From Lumbricus rubellus (lineage: Eukaryota; Annelida; Clitellata; Crassiclitellata; Lumbricidae): a stretch of 64,000 nt of DNA. The stretch spans positions 32,419,713 to 32,483,712 of the forward strand of contig OX243811.1 in assembly GCA_945859605.1 (NCBI GenBank), written 5' to 3'. Both the position numbers and the translations under genes were made by a program. The notes below the pieces were generated by a model, which worked only from the letters and a program-made list of their open reading frames with translations, had not been told where the DNA came from and did not search any database. Below are positions 30,344 to 42,557 of this stretch, piece by piece (within the stretch, counting starts at the first letter, position 1; every line of letters starts with the position of its first letter).

Positions 30344-31978
30344 CGTGCTGAACACAATCACCAAGTGACGATTACCACACAGACACTCCGACGGGCGGAG
30401 GCGGTCCGTAGGCCCGATGGAAACTGAAGCCAATGACGGTCGCCCTCCGTCACCGTACACGGAAACTCTCCCGACACGAAACTAGCCAAGACGCCCGCGC
30501 TGATGCGCGGCGTTTGCCGGGGTGCTCGCCTCACCCGATCTCCCGACACGAACCTTCACCACCGACACCGAGGCCAACAGACAAACGCGGGTCGCCGACT
30601 TGGCAGAAGACCGCAGGAACCAACAGTTTGGCCACCGGTGAACCACTTGGGACGACCGGGGCTGACGCGCGGCTCCAAACAGCCCTTGTCTCACGCGCTC
30701 TCCCGACACGAGTCTCGCAGCCCAAACACTGTCGCTGCCGGTAAATTTCCCCTGAAACACTTAGCCGGAAACTCACAAGAGCGTCGTGGTGCGATGCTGT
30801 TCTGCGCCGGTAGATCCGAGGTAAAAATAAAAGGCCGGGAGGCCTGGGGAACAGGTAAACGGAAAACCCGTGTCTACAAATTAGACTATTGTTTTATAGG
30901 TTTTCTAATGGCGCTTATCGCCCTTACTCTCAACAGTTACTGACCTCAGTGGTAAGTCCCTGACAAAACACTTGGTCTTATCTAGCACTGTAACGTAAAG
31001 AAGACTACCTTGCAAAGCCCTCAGCTTGCCTGGACTCTTGGTCCACCACTTACTCCCTACTCAACTGTGAGCAACAGATTCTAGAAAGTGACGAGTCACA
31101 CGGAGAATCTAAACAACCGATCACCAAGATCGTTAACACCACAGCGAGAGTCCAATGTCGGCCGACAGACAATCTAAACTCCGCAAGAAACACCCGGTAC
31201 AGTAACACCGATCGCCAGAATCCCGTGTAGGTAGGCAGACAGTCGATTATCCACCGCCAAGGACCTGCAATACAAAAGTTACACACGAACCACCCGGTAC
31301 CACCAACAAGGATACAACCGTCGTGTTCTTCAAAGAGGAGACCCGCCTCAACTCTACAGAAACAACGACACACAAGGAACACGTAACTTAGACTGTAACC
31401 AACAGTCAACGGAACCTTCACAGAATACTGCGATCGCCCGCTAGGCGTATCACGAATACTGTATTCTTCCCTGAGCTGTCACGCAGCCTCAGCAGCTCGA
31501 ATCTCAGCGATCGATGACAAGACACAGCCCTGACAGATCTTGCCGCAAATCCGCACTACGTTAGCGTTGCTTCAACAGAGGATCGCCAAAGTCGCGTTCA
31601 AACGTGGCCAAGCCACACTGTAGGAGACAGATGAACACAACCGAAATCACTGTAGAAAGTCGCAGCAGAAAACGCTTTAACAATCTAAGCACATACGGCG
31701 GAAACGCTTCCCCCGCAATATAAGCGGCGCACCGTGTGGCACGTCTTAGTCCACCGGCAAAATACATGATAACACTCTATACTTTGGCCTAAAAAGTATA
31801 CTTGGTCTTCCATAGGAAGAATCTGAAACCTAATATTATAAACCTGTCTCAAAACGAAACCGGTTTCAGGTACAAGACACATAGCCAAAAGGCTACCCAA
31901 CGAGAGTCATGCTTACTCCAGCCAAGTCTCGGTAAGTAGTTATTTTTGTCTTATACCTCTTGTGGCATGTCCGCCACA
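29790..31978 (-). mobile_element. C 5' LTR (2189 bp)
   Basis: B-type LTR on the minus strand with TGTGGCGGACATGCCACA at 31978 and GTACGCCACA at its inner end. Supplies the Gag start codon at 30343. Confidence 0.93.
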
Positions 31979-31982
31979 TTAA

Positions 31983-33871
31983 AGCGTTTTCTGCTGCGAC
32001 TTTCTACAGTGATTTCGGTTGTGTTCATCTGTCTCCTACAGTGTGGCTTGGCCACGTTTGAACGCGACTTTGGCGATCCTCTGTTGAAGCAACGCTAACG
32101 TAGTGCGGATTTGCGGCAAGATCTGTCAGGGCTGTGTCTTGTCATCGATCGCTGAGATTCGAGCTGCTGAGGCTGCGTGACAGCTCAGGGAAGAATACAG
32201 TATTCGTGATACGCCTAGCGGGCGATCGCAGTATTCTGTGAAGGTTCCGTTGACTGTTGGTTACAGTCTAAGTTACGTGTTCCTTGTGTGTCGTTGTTTC
32301 TGTAGAGTTGAGGCGGGTCTCCTCTTTGAAGAACACGACGGTTGTATCCTTGTTGGTGGTACCGGGTGGTTCGTGTGTAACTTTTGTATTGCAGGTCCTT
32401 GGCGGTGGATAATCGACTGTCTGCCTACCTACACGGGATTCTGGCGATCGGTGTTACTGTACCGGGTGTTTCTTGCGGAGTTTAGATTGTCTGTCAGCCG
32501 ACATTGGACTCTTGCTGTGTTAAAGCGATCTTGGTGATCGGTTGTTTAGATTCTCCGTGTGACTCGTCACTTTCTAGAATCTGTTGCTCACCGTTGAGTA
32601 GGGAGTAAGTGGTGGACCAAGAGTCCAGGCAAGCTGAGGGCTTTGCAAGGTAGTCTTCTTTACGTTACAGTGTTAGATAAGACCAAGTGTTTTGTCAGGG
32701 ACTTACCACTGAGGTCAGTAACTGTTGAGAGTAAGGGCGATAAGCGCCATTAGAAAACCTATAAAACAATAGTCTAATTTGTAGACACGGGTTTTCCGTT
32801 TACCTGTTCCCCAGGCCTCCCGGCCTTTTATTTTTACCTCGGATCTACCGGCGCAGAACAGCATCGCACCACGACGCTCTTGTGAGTTTCCGGCTAAGTG
32901 CCAACGGGAAAGTTACCGGCAGCGACAGTGTTTGGGCTGCGCGACTCGTGTCGGGAGAGCGCGTGAGACAAGGGTTGTTTGGAGCCGCGCGTCAGCCCCG
33001 GTCGTCCCAAGTGGTTCACCGGCGGTCCAACTGTTGGTTCCTGCGGTCTTCTGCCAAGTCGGCGACCCGCGTTTGTCTGTTGGTCTCGGTGTCGGTTGTG
33101 AGTGTTCGTGTCGGGAGATCGGGTGAGGCGAGCACCCCGGCAAACGCCGCGCATCAGCGCGGGCGTCTTTGCTAGTTTCGTGTCGGGAGAGTTTCCGTGT
33201 ACGGTGACGGAGGGCGACCGTCGTTGGCTTCAGTTTCCATCGGGCCTACGGACCGCCTCCGCCCGTCGGAGTGTCTGTTTGTTAATCGTCACTTGGGTGA
33301 TTGTGTGCGGCACGATGAGTCGGGCATTTGCCCTGAGAGACTGGCCCTGGTTTCAAGCGACATGGTCAGCGGGGATAAGAGAATCGGCAGTATTCCCCAG
33401 TGGTGGTGTTGGTTCGGTGGCGGCCCGGTGCCGCGTGATCACTAAAGGAAGCGATAAGTCGGGTAAGAAGACGGAGACCGCCGTCGCGAGAAGCGGCGCC
33501 CGGCGAGGCCGCTCTGCCTGCGGGAACAAGAACCCTGTGTTGAGCGTCGGTCATCCTTGTGCTCAGGACGTTGCCTACTCGGCGACCGCGGATGAGGCAG
33601 AGAGCGGGTCTGATATAGCCGGGCGGGCCAGCCGATCGCAGGCGTCGGTTTCACGGTCGTCTTCCCCCGGGAGTGAAGTCGCTGGCGAGGACCACGCAGC
33701 GCACAGCGACCCGGGAGATTCACGGCGTCCTGGTAAGACCGAGTATCTCCCGGACGCTGAAACGGCACCGCTAAGTGATGCCATCGAACCTGAGGGCGAT
33801 GGGTCGCAGCGGGGCGATAGGCGAGGTAAGGCGCCCGTAGTGTCTGTCGACTCACCCCCTGGTACGCCACA
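31983..33871 (+). mobile_element. D 5' LTR, second part (1889 bp)
   Basis: Continues from 23713 after element C and its duplicated TTAA (31979-31982). Ends GTACGCCACA at 33871. Matches the end of the 3' LTR at 37716-39604. Confidence 0.92.
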
Positions 33872-36188
33872 AAGTGGTACCAGAAGTGGGGTTGATTCTT
33901 TTTCTCGTTTGACTGTTGACCCTGTAGCCTTGGCCAAGTGTTTGGTTTCTCAACCGAACGTGTCTTGTGCCCCTGTAAGAGATTTTTGCCAACTTACTGG
34001 TATGCTGCAAAGTAATGCTAGTGTAGCGGGTAATGTACCGACTTGTATGTCTTTTGGTGTTAACGCTTCTAAGAACGTTTTCTCTTGTGAATCAGAAGCA
34101 GGTGCCTTCTTTGGAGCTCGTCCCAAAACTGTTTGGCCTGATATGAACGTAGCTGGTGGTTACGCTTCTTTTGCTGTTTCTAAACCTGTTGAGCGGGGAG
34201 TTGAGGTTATGGGTGCTCGGTGCAAAACTTCTTCTTCTGTAGCTGGTGTCGAGCACTGGTTGAACTCTGTTCCACGCGTTCCTGCGGCTGTTGAAACAGC
34301 CAGACCAATGTTTTCTGATAATCCGGTTCCCTCTTGTTCTGGTAATGACTTGTATCGCTTTCCTGATAGACGGGTTGAGATACTTTCTGTCAAAGAAGTG
34401 CCCAGTCGAAACCGCCTGCAACATCCTCGATTAGAGACGATTGAGAGCGTCTCGGGAAATGAAGCAGACATAGACCTACGATCGGAGATGTTGAGCCTAC
34501 GACAGAGTATGGCTGCGATTCATCAAAGATTAGAGGTTATGGCATTGTCTGGTGAACGGGAACGAGCGATGGCAGCGGAACGAATGGTGCACGTTCCCAG
34601 GAAGTTGGAGCAACCGGAAATCAGGAAGGAAACCGTGCCGATCAAGGTGAGATCGCGAGCACGGGAACCAGCAACAGTTCCAGCGTCGCCAGCCTTGCAT
34701 CCGGGTCCTCCGGAAGTCAAGAGACTGGTGCAACGGACTGTCAAAGTACGGAGCGACGTGGTATCTTCGGATGAGATATCCACGAACGCTGGCAAGGTAC
34801 GTCACGGTGCAAGGGTCGGTGGGAGCAAACCAAGTTACCAGATTGATCAACCGAAAGTAACACAGCACAAACTCCGATGCAGTCAAGGTGTTACGGATGT
34901 CAAGAAATCGGGAGCAACGGTGCAACGTACTGGTGCGTCATCACACCAGCCTACGTGTGATCGACGGGATCGTGGTCGTCAACGTAGAACCGTGGTACAG
35001 ACAGAGGAATATGATTCCTCAAGTGGAAGTACCGGATATCCTGTGACGTCTGGGCGAGGACGAAACAGAGAAGTTATCCGCGAGCGACAACACACACGTG
35101 TCAGGCAACGTGTGGGAACAAGGATCGGGGATAATGACGAATCGAGCAACGGTGATGATTCGTCTGGATCCGGAGCTACGCAAGTCAGGGTACGTCAAAG
35201 GTCAACCAATCAGGCAAGGAACCGGATTCCAGCAGACCGCGGAATCAGGATTAAGCTTGAAAAGTATGATGGAAAGACAGCCATTGCTGCTTTCCTTGCC
35301 AAGTTTGAGGTCTGTGCCAGATGCAACCATTGGAGTGATCGGGAGAAGGCCGATCAACTGATGTGTGCTCTCACTGGTCCTGCGTCACAATTGTTGTGGG
35401 ATATGGGCGCACAGCAAGACGTGTCGTGGCAAGCTTTGGTTGAAAAGCTTAAGGACAGGTATGGTTCTGACAATCAAACGAACCTATACCGAACCAAGCT
35501 ACGTACCTACCGTCAAGCGCCAGGTGAAACGCTGAGTACGGTTGTTCAAGAAATCCGACGTTTGATGGTACTGGCATATCCCGGTCCGACAAATGAGGTA
35601 GTCGAATCGATTGCTTGTGATGCATTCATCGATGCCTTGTTGAATCACGAACTGGCTCAAAAGGTTCGTGAACGGGAACCAGTGGATCTTGAGGCCGCGT
35701 ACAAACATGCCGTACGTTTGGAGGCCTACGGTCGTCCGTCAACGTCAGGTGGTGACATGGATCGTAGACTCGGAAGGATCAAGGCTACCAAGGAGGATCC
35801 TCCGATGTCAGGCGTCATGGATCCATCAGGTCAACGGATGTCGGATCTGGAACAACGGATCGAGATCCTGACCAAAGAACTTGGGCGACTTACGTCAGGA
35901 CAGGAATCGGGTTTCCGGTCGTACAAACCAGATGTCGGATGGAATCGTTTGGATCCGATGAACGATGGTTCCGGGATACCTGGTCAACAGATGGGTCAGC
36001 AGCAAGACTTCCAGCCACGACGGTGGAATGCGGCTGACAAGATATGTTTCCTGTGCAAGAGAAAAGGACATATTCGTAGGAATTGTCCGCAGCTGAAGAT
36101 GTCAGCTGAACAAGGTCAAGAGAGGAGTTATCAAGACAACACTGAATCTATGTCAGGACAAGCACGGGAGTCATATCAGGATTGTTAA
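33315..36188 (+). CDS. gag: D Gag protein (957 aa)
   Basis: Starts at ATG 33315 within the LTR (MSRAFALRDWPWFQATW); an in-frame ATG at 33102 is an alternative not supported by A. The order is LTR-encoded N terminus, variable Ser/Arg-rich region, Gag core (EKYDGKTAIAAFLAKFEV) and CCHC knuckle CFLCKRKGHIRRNC at 911-924. It stops about 40 residues later with GQARESYQDC. No protease or polymerase. The same C terminus as B1 shows a shared deletion joint. Frame intact, and D's own LTRs are complete apart from the C insertion. Confidence 0.9.
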   Translation: MSRAFALRDWPWFQATWSAGIRESAVFPSGGVGSVAARCRVITKGSDKSGKKTETAVARSGARRGRSACGNKNPVLSVGHPCAQDVAYSATADEAESGSDIAGRASRSQASVSRSSSPGSEVAGEDHAAHSDPGDSRRPGKTEYLPDAETAPLSDAIEPEGDGSQRGDRRGKAPVVSVDSPPGTPQSGTRSGVDSFSRLTVDPVALAKCLVSQPNVSCAPVRDFCQLTGMLQSNASVAGNVPTCMSFGVNASKNVFSCESEAGAFFGARPKTVWPDMNVAGGYASFAVSKPVERGVEVMGARCKTSSSVAGVEHWLNSVPRVPAAVETARPMFSDNPVPSCSGNDLYRFPDRRVEILSVKEVPSRNRLQHPRLETIESVSGNEADIDLRSEMLSLRQSMAAIHQRLEVMALSGERERAMAAERMVHVPRKLEQPEIRKETVPIKVRSRAREPATVPASPALHPGPPEVKRLVQRTVKVRSDVVSSDEISTNAGKVRHGARVGGSKPSYQIDQPKVTQHKLRCSQGVTDVKKSGATVQRTGASSHQPTCDRRDRGRQRRTVVQTEEYDSSSGSTGYPVTSGRGRNREVIRERQHTRVRQRVGTRIGDNDESSNGDDSSGSGATQVRVRQRSTNQARNRIPADRGIRIKLEKYDGKTAIAAFLAKFEVCARCNHWSDREKADQLMCALTGPASQLLWDMGAQQDVSWQALVEKLKDRYGSDNQTNLYRTKLRTYRQAPGETLSTVVQEIRRLMVLAYPGPTNEVVESIACDAFIDALLNHELAQKVREREPVDLEAAYKHAVRLEAYGRPSTSGGDMDRRLGRIKATKEDPPMSGVMDPSGQRMSDLEQRIEILTKELGRLTSGQESGFRSYKPDVGWNRLDPMNDGSGIPGQQMGQQQDFQPRRWNAADKICFLCKRKGHIRRNCPQLKMSAEQGQERSYQDNTESMSGQARESYQDC
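33875..33891 (+). promoter_or_regulatory. D primer-binding site
   Basis: TGGTACCAGAAGTGGGG, three bases after the LTR end. Confidence 0.8.
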
Positions 36189-37413
36189 TCTTGAGGGATG
36201 ACTCGGAGGTTGACGCTGCTCCACAGCTGGGAATGTCAAGCCACCAGTTTTCTGTTTGATACTTTTTGTTTGCCATGCATCTTGCTGCGAAGTCCACGCA
36301 TGCTAGGTCTTTGGTGTTTGTACATACCTTTGTCTGTTGTTTAAGCACTCTTTTACTTATGATTTGCTGACCACTTCTCAGTGGTGGGACTGTCGGTGTA
36401 GTTAACGGTTAACTCTTGTGCACATGACTTTTGAGCTGACTGTCTTGGTGGATGCTTCGTAGTATTTGCGGGACAGGAGGCGTATGGTAACAGTTCTCTC
36501 TGGTTCGGATGAGAGACAAAGTGTTGTAAAGGGTTGGTAGTCTCGTTCTGCCCGGTGGGCGAGATACCAACAGAGATGGTGGTCGGTGAGCAGATTCTTA
36601 CCTGTGTTGGCTGTCGCTACGAGTTAGTGGTTGGGCCAGGTAGTTGAATTCTGTTGGGAGTTCTTGAACCGTAATTGCGACTTTTAGTAAAGCGCTTGGT
36701 AGTATAGTCTCCGAGGGTCTGTGATTGAGCACCTTGGCTGTAGGTGAGTCGTCCAGATTCCTGTGTACCTTTTTGATCTCTTTACCTGGCACTTTAATCG
36801 AACCTGGGCTAGAGTTGTTTCTGCTACGTAAAAGAAACCCTGGTCCCGAAGCCGATGTTTACATTGAAGACGATACGGTAAAGTGAGCGAATGGTACGGA
36901 TAGAGTATACGGGAACTTACACTGACTCTGGGTTGTTTTGCCGGTGAGCAATCTTCCCATCTTTGGTTATTACATTAGTTAAGTCTGTTCTCTTCTGACG
37001 TTATTAGCGTCTGCTAATTGCGGAGGATCGTTTGCTATAGTAAGGATCTATCCTTGATCCGATGTGCCTCTGTGTTTGTTGTGTTAGTTGTTATTTTCAG
37101 AGTTGGTACGGAACAGGCCAACCGACGACGCTGGGGAACGTCGTGATCGTGATGGTGAAGACCGCGCATCTACATTGCATAATGTTGTGTCTGAGTGTGA
37201 CTGGTGAGCGAATGTGATAATAAACTGGATACATGGTGTGAATGTCATGAATGAGTGTTGTCTCTGTTGATCGGGAGACAACGGAGTATGGTTGTCTCCC
37301 AGAACCTAAGTAAGTAGGTTAGCGGACGGGTCCCACGGGGATGGACGGGTCCGTGATAGTTATGTTCGATTATTTCCTACCGATGCTTCGCATCAAAAGA
37401 AAGAGGGGAAGAG
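36189..37413 (+). other. D 3' non-coding region and polypurine tract
   Basis: No coding frame. Collinear with B1 41287-42557. A GACCACTTCTCAGTGGTGGG inverted repeat lies near 36369-36388, the conserved stem-loop at 37273-37300, the GATGC-TTC-GCATC mini-hairpin near 37382 and the polypurine tract at 37395-37413. Confidence 0.75.
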
Positions 37414-39604
37414 TGTGGCGGACATGCCACAAGAGGTATAAGACAAAAATAACTACTTACCGAGACTTGGCTGGAGTAAGCATGACTCTCGTTGGGTAGC
37501 CTTTTGGCTATGTGTCTTGTACCTGAAACCGGTTTCGTTTTGAGACAGGTTTATAATATTAGGTTTCAGATTCTTCCTATGGAAGACCAAGTATACTTTT
37601 TAGGCCAAAGTATAGAGTGTTATCATGTATTTTGCCGGTGGACTAAGACGTGCCACACGGTGCGCCGCTTATATTGCGGGGGAAGCGTTTCCGCCGTATG
37701 TGCTTAGATTGTTAAAGCGTTTTCTGCTGCGACTTTCTACAGTGATTTCGGTTGTGTTCATCTGTCTCCTACAGTGTGGCTTGGCCACGTTTGAACGCGA
37801 CTTTGGCGATCCTCTGTTGAAGCAACGCTAACGTAGTGCGGATTTGCGGCAAGATCTGTCAGGGCTGTGTCTTGTCATCGATCGCTGAGATTCGAGCTGC
37901 TGAGGCTGCGTGACAGCTCAGGGAAGAATACAGTATTCGTGATACGCCTAGCGGGCGATCGCAGTATTCTGTGAAGGTTCCGTTGACTGTTGGTTACAGT
38001 CTAAGTTACGTGTTCCTTGTGTGTCGTTGTTTCTGTAGAGTTGAGGCGGGTCTCCTCTTTGAAGAACACGACGGTTGTATCCTTGTTGGTGGTACCGGGT
38101 GGTTCGTGTGTAACTTTTGTATTGCAGGTCCTTGGCGGTGGATAATCGACTGTCTGCCTACCTACACGGGATTCTGGCGATCGGTGTTACTGTACCGGGT
38201 GTTTCTTGCGGAGTTTAGATTGTCTGTCAGCCGACATTGGACTCTTGCTGTGTTAAAGCGATCTTGGTGATCGGTTGTTTAGATTCTCCGTGTGACTCGT
38301 CACTTTCTAGAATCTGTTGCTCACCGTTGAGTAGGGAGTAAGTGGTGGACCAAGAGTCCAGGCAAGCTGAGGGCTTTGCAAGGTAGTCTTCTTTACGTTA
38401 CAGTGTTAGATAAGACCAAGTGTTTTGTCAGGGACTTACCACTGAGGTCAGTAACTGTTGAGAGTAAGGGCGATAAGCGCCATTAGAAAACCTATAAAAC
38501 AATAGTCTAATTTGTAGACACGGGTTTTCCGTTTACCTGTTCCCCAGGCCTCCCGGCCTTTTATTTTTACCTCGGATCTACCGGCGCAGAACAGCATCGC
38601 ACCACGACGCTCTTGTGAGTTTCCGGCTAAGTGCCAACGGGAAAGTTACCGGCAGCGACAGTGTTTGGGCTGCGCGACTCGTGTCGGGAGAGCGCGTGAG
38701 ACAAGGGTTGTTTGGAGCCGCGCGTCAGCCCCGGTCGTCCCAAGTGGTTCACCGGCGGTCCAACTGTTGGTTCCTGCGGTCTTCTGCCAAGTCGGCGACC
38801 CGCGTTTGTCTGTTGGTCTCGGTGTCGGTTGTGAGTGTTCGTGTCGGGAGATCGGGTGAGGCGAGCACCCCGGCAAACGCCGCGCATCAGCGCGGGCGTC
38901 TTTGCTAGTTTCGTGTCGGGAGAGTTTCCGTGTACGGTGACGGAGGGCGACCGTCGTTGGCTTCAGTTTCCATCGGGCCTACGGACCGCCTCCGCCCGTC
39001 GGAGTGTCTGTTTGTTAATCGTCACTTGGGTGATTGTGTGCGGCACGATGAGTCGGGCATTTGCCCTGAGAGACTGGCCCTGGTTTCAAGCGACATGGTC
39101 AGCGGGGATAAGAGAATCGGCAGTATTCCCCAGTGGTGGTGTTGGTTCGGTGGCGGCCCGGTGCCGCGTGATCACTAAAGGAAGCGATAAGTCGGGTAAG
39201 AAGACGGAGACCGCCGTCGCGAGAAGCGGCGCCCGGCGAGGCCGCTCTGCCTGCGGGAACAAGAACCCTGTGTTGAGCGTCGGTCATCCTTGTGCTCAGG
39301 ACGTTGCCTACTCGGCGACCGCGGATGAGGCAGAGAGCGGGTCTGATATAGCCGGGCGGGCCAGCCGATCGCAGGCGTCGGTTTCACGGTCGTCTTCCCC
39401 CGGGAGTGAAGTCGCTGGCGAGGACCACGCAGCGCACAGCGACCCGGGAGATTCACGGCGTCCTGGTAAGACCGAGTATCTCCCGGACGCTGAAACGGCA
39501 CCGCTAAGTGATGCCATCGAACCTGAGGGCGATGGGTCGCAGCGGGGCGATAGGCGAGGTAAGGCGCCCGTAGTGTCTGTCGACTCACCCCCTGGTACGC
39601 CACA
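37414..39604 (+). mobile_element. D 3' LTR (2191 bp)
   Basis: Intact. Gag start codon copy at 39048, whose frame runs through the LTR end into B1 sequence and stops after about 17 unrelated codons. Followed by the GTAT duplication. Confidence 0.93.
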
Positions 39605-39608
39605 GTAT

Positions 39609-41286
39609 GGCTGCGATTCATCAAAGATTAGAGGCTATGGCATTGTCTGGTGAACGGGAACGGGCGAGGGCAGCGGAACGAATGGTGCACGTTCCCAGGA
39701 AGTCTGAGCAACCGGAAATCAGGAAGGACAACGTGCCGACCATGGTGAGGTCGAGAGCACGGGAACAATCGACACGACAGGCACCGTCATCAGTGCATCC
39801 GGATCCTCCGGAAGTCAAGAGATTGGTGCAACAGACTGTCAAAGTACGGAGCGACGTGGTATCGTCGGATGAGAGATCCACGCACGCTGGCAAGGTACGT
39901 CATGGATCAAGGATCGGTGGGAGCAAACAGAGTTACCAGGTTGGTCAGTCAGAAGTAAAGCAGACCAAGCTACGATGCAGTCAAGGTGATACTGACGTCA
40001 AGAGATCGGGAGCAACGGTGCAACGTACTGGTGTGTCATCGCATCAGGCTACGATTGATCAACGGGATCAAGGTCGTCAACGTAGAACAGTGATACAGGC
40101 AGAGGAAGGCGACTCCTCAAGTGAAGGTACCGGGTATCCTGTGACGTCTGGTAGAGGACGAGACAGAAGAGATATCCGCGAGCGACAACACACACGTGTC
40201 AGGCAACGTGTGGGAACAAGGATCGTGGATAATGACGAATCGAGCAACGGTGATGATTCGTCTGGATCCGGAGCTACGCAAGTCAGGGTACGTCAAAGGT
40301 CAACCAATCAGGCAAGGAACCGGATTCCAGCAGACCGCGGAATCAGGATTAAGCTTGAAAAGTATGATGGAAAGACAGCCATTGCTGCTTTCCTTGCCAA
40401 GTTTGAGGTCTGTGCCAGATGCAACCATTGGAGTGATCGCGAGAAGGCTGATCAGCTGATGTGTGCTCTCACAGGGCCTGCGTCACAATTGTTGTGGGAT
40501 ATGGGCGCACAACAAGACGTGTCTTGGCAAGCTTTGGTTGAAAAGCTTAAGGACAGGTATGGTTCTGACAATCAAACGAACCTATACCGAACCAAGCTAC
40601 GTACCTACCGGCAAGCGCCAGGTGAAACGCTGAGTACGGTTGTTCAAGAAATCCGACGTTTGATGGTACTGGCATATCCCGGTCCGACAAATGAGGTAGT
40701 CGAATCGATTGCTTGTGATGCATTCATCGATGCCTTGTTGAATCACGAACTCGCTCAAAAGGTTCGTGAACGGGAACCAGTGGATCTTGAGGCCGCGTAC
40801 AAACATGCCGTACGTTTGGAGGCCTACGGTCGTCCGTCAACGTCAGGTGGTGACATGGATCGTAGACTCGGAAGGATCAAGGCTACCAAGGAGGATCCTC
40901 CGATGTCGGGCGTCATGGATCCATCAGGTCAAAGGATGTCGGATCTGGAACAGCGGATCGAGATCCTGACCAAAGAACTTGGGCGACTTACGTCAGGACA
41001 GGAATCGGGTTTCCGGTCGTACAAACCAGATGTCGGATGGAATCGTTTGGATCCGATGAACGATGGTTCCGGGATACCTGGTCAACAGATGGGTCAGCAG
41101 CAAGACTTCCAGCCACGACGGTGGAATGCGGCTGACAAGATCTGTTTCCTGTGCAAGAGAAAAGGTCATATACGTATAAATTGTCCGCAGCTGAAAACGT
41201 CAGCCGGACAAGGTCAAGAGAGGAGTTATCAAGACAACACTGAATCTATGCCAGGACAAGCACGGGAGTCATATTGGGATTGTTAA
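39609..41286 (+). pseudogene. gag: B1 Gag, C-terminal part
   Basis: Continues the B1 Gag frame after element D. It holds the Gag core (EKYDGKTAIAAFLAKFEV), the CCHC knuckle CFLCKRKGHIRINC near 41143-41184 and a stop after ESYWDC. Without D the protein would be about 1002 aa. Shortly after the stop a YPHLR peptide remnant (near 41367) resembles A's segment between protease and RT, a trace of the deleted pol. Confidence 0.88.
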
Positions 41287-42557
41287 TCTTGATGGATGAC
41301 TTGGAGGTTGACGCTTCTCCACAGCTGGTAAATGTCAAGTCACATTTCCGGTGTCTGTATCCGCATCTGAGGGATGGATACGTTTTCTGTTTCTGGTCTG
41401 ATACTTTTTGTTTGCCATGCATCTTGCTGCGAAGTCCACGCATGCTAGGTCTTGGTTTTTGTACATACCTTTGTCTGTTGTTTAAGCACTCTTTTACTTA
41501 TGATTTGCTGACCACTTCTCAGTGGTGGGACTGTCGGTGTAGTTAACGGTTAACTCTTGTGCATATGACTTTTGAGCTGACTGTCTTGGTGGATGCTTCG
41601 TAGTATTTGCGGGACAGGAGGCGTATGGTAACAGTTCTCTCTGGCTTGGATGAGAGACAAAGTGTTGAAAAGGGTTGGTAGTCTCGTTCTGCCCGGTGGG
41701 CGAGATATCAACAGAGATGGTGGTCGGTGAGCAGATTCTTACCTGTGTTGGCTGTCGCTACGAGTTAGTGGTTGGGCCAGGTAGTTGAATTCTGTTGGGA
41801 GTTCTTGAACTGTAATTGCGACTTTTAGTAAAGCGCTTGGTAGTATAGTCTCCGAGGGTCTGTGATTGAGCACCTTGGCTGTAGGTGAGTCGTCCAGATT
41901 CCTGTGTACTTTTTTTTTTGATCTCTTTACCTGGCACTTTAATCAAACCCGGGCTAGAGTTGTTTCTGTTACGTAAAAGAAACCCTGGTCCCGAAGCCGA
42001 TGTTTACATTGAAGACGATACGGTAAAGTGAGAGAACGGTACGGATAGAGTATACGTGAACTTGCACTGACTCTGGGTTGTTTTGCCGGTGAGCAATCTT
42101 CCTATTTTTGGTTATTACTTTAGTTAAGTCTGTTCTCTTCTGACGTTATTAGCGACTGCTAATTGCGGAGGATCGTTTGCTATAGTAGGGATCTATCCTT
42201 GATCCGATGTGCCTCTGTGTTTGTTGTGTTAGTTGTTATTTTCAGAGTTGGTACGGAACGGGCCAACCGACGACGCTGGGGAACGTCGTGATCGTACGAT
42301 GCTGAATCGGAGCATCTGCATTGCATAATGTTGTGTCTGAGGGTGACTGGTGAGCGAATGCGATAATAAACTGAATACATGGTGTGAATGACATGTGTGT
42401 GAGTTGTCTCTGTTGATCGGGAGACAACGGGTATGTTGTCTCCCAGAACCTAAGTAAGTAGGTTAGCGGACGGGTCCCACGGGAATGGACGGGTCCGTGA
42501 TAGTTATGTTCGATTATTTCCTACCGATGCTTCGCATCAAAAGAAAGAGGGGAAGAG
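41287..42557 (+). other. B1 3' non-coding region and polypurine tract
   Basis: No coding frame apart from a short pol-like remnant at its start. A GACCACTTCTCAGTGGTGGG inverted repeat lies near 41510-41529, the stem-loop at 42419-42444, the mini-hairpin near 42526-42538 and the polypurine tract AAAAGAAAGAGGGGAAGAG at 42539-42557. Confidence 0.75.

Larger units (their letters stand above)
23714..31978 (-). mobile_element. Element C: Gag-protease element inserted in D's 5' LTR
   Basis: Minus-strand element of 8265 bp. The 5' LTR is at 29790-31978 and the 3' LTR at 23714-25902, both 2189 bp. The target duplication is TTAA (23710-23713, 31979-31982). Internal region 25903-29789 (3887 bp). It keeps Gag and protease but lacks RT, RNase H and integrase. 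It is uninterrupted and, by nesting, the youngest of the four. Confidence 0.93.
23412..39604 (+). mobile_element. Element D: pol-less element inserted in B1's gag
   Basis: 5' LTR is 23412-23713 plus 31983-33871 (split by C; 2191 bp in total) and the 3' LTR is 37414-39604 (2191 bp). The target duplication is GTAT (23408-23411, 39605-39608). The internal region is 33872-37413 (3542 bp). It encodes Gag only. Confidence 0.92.
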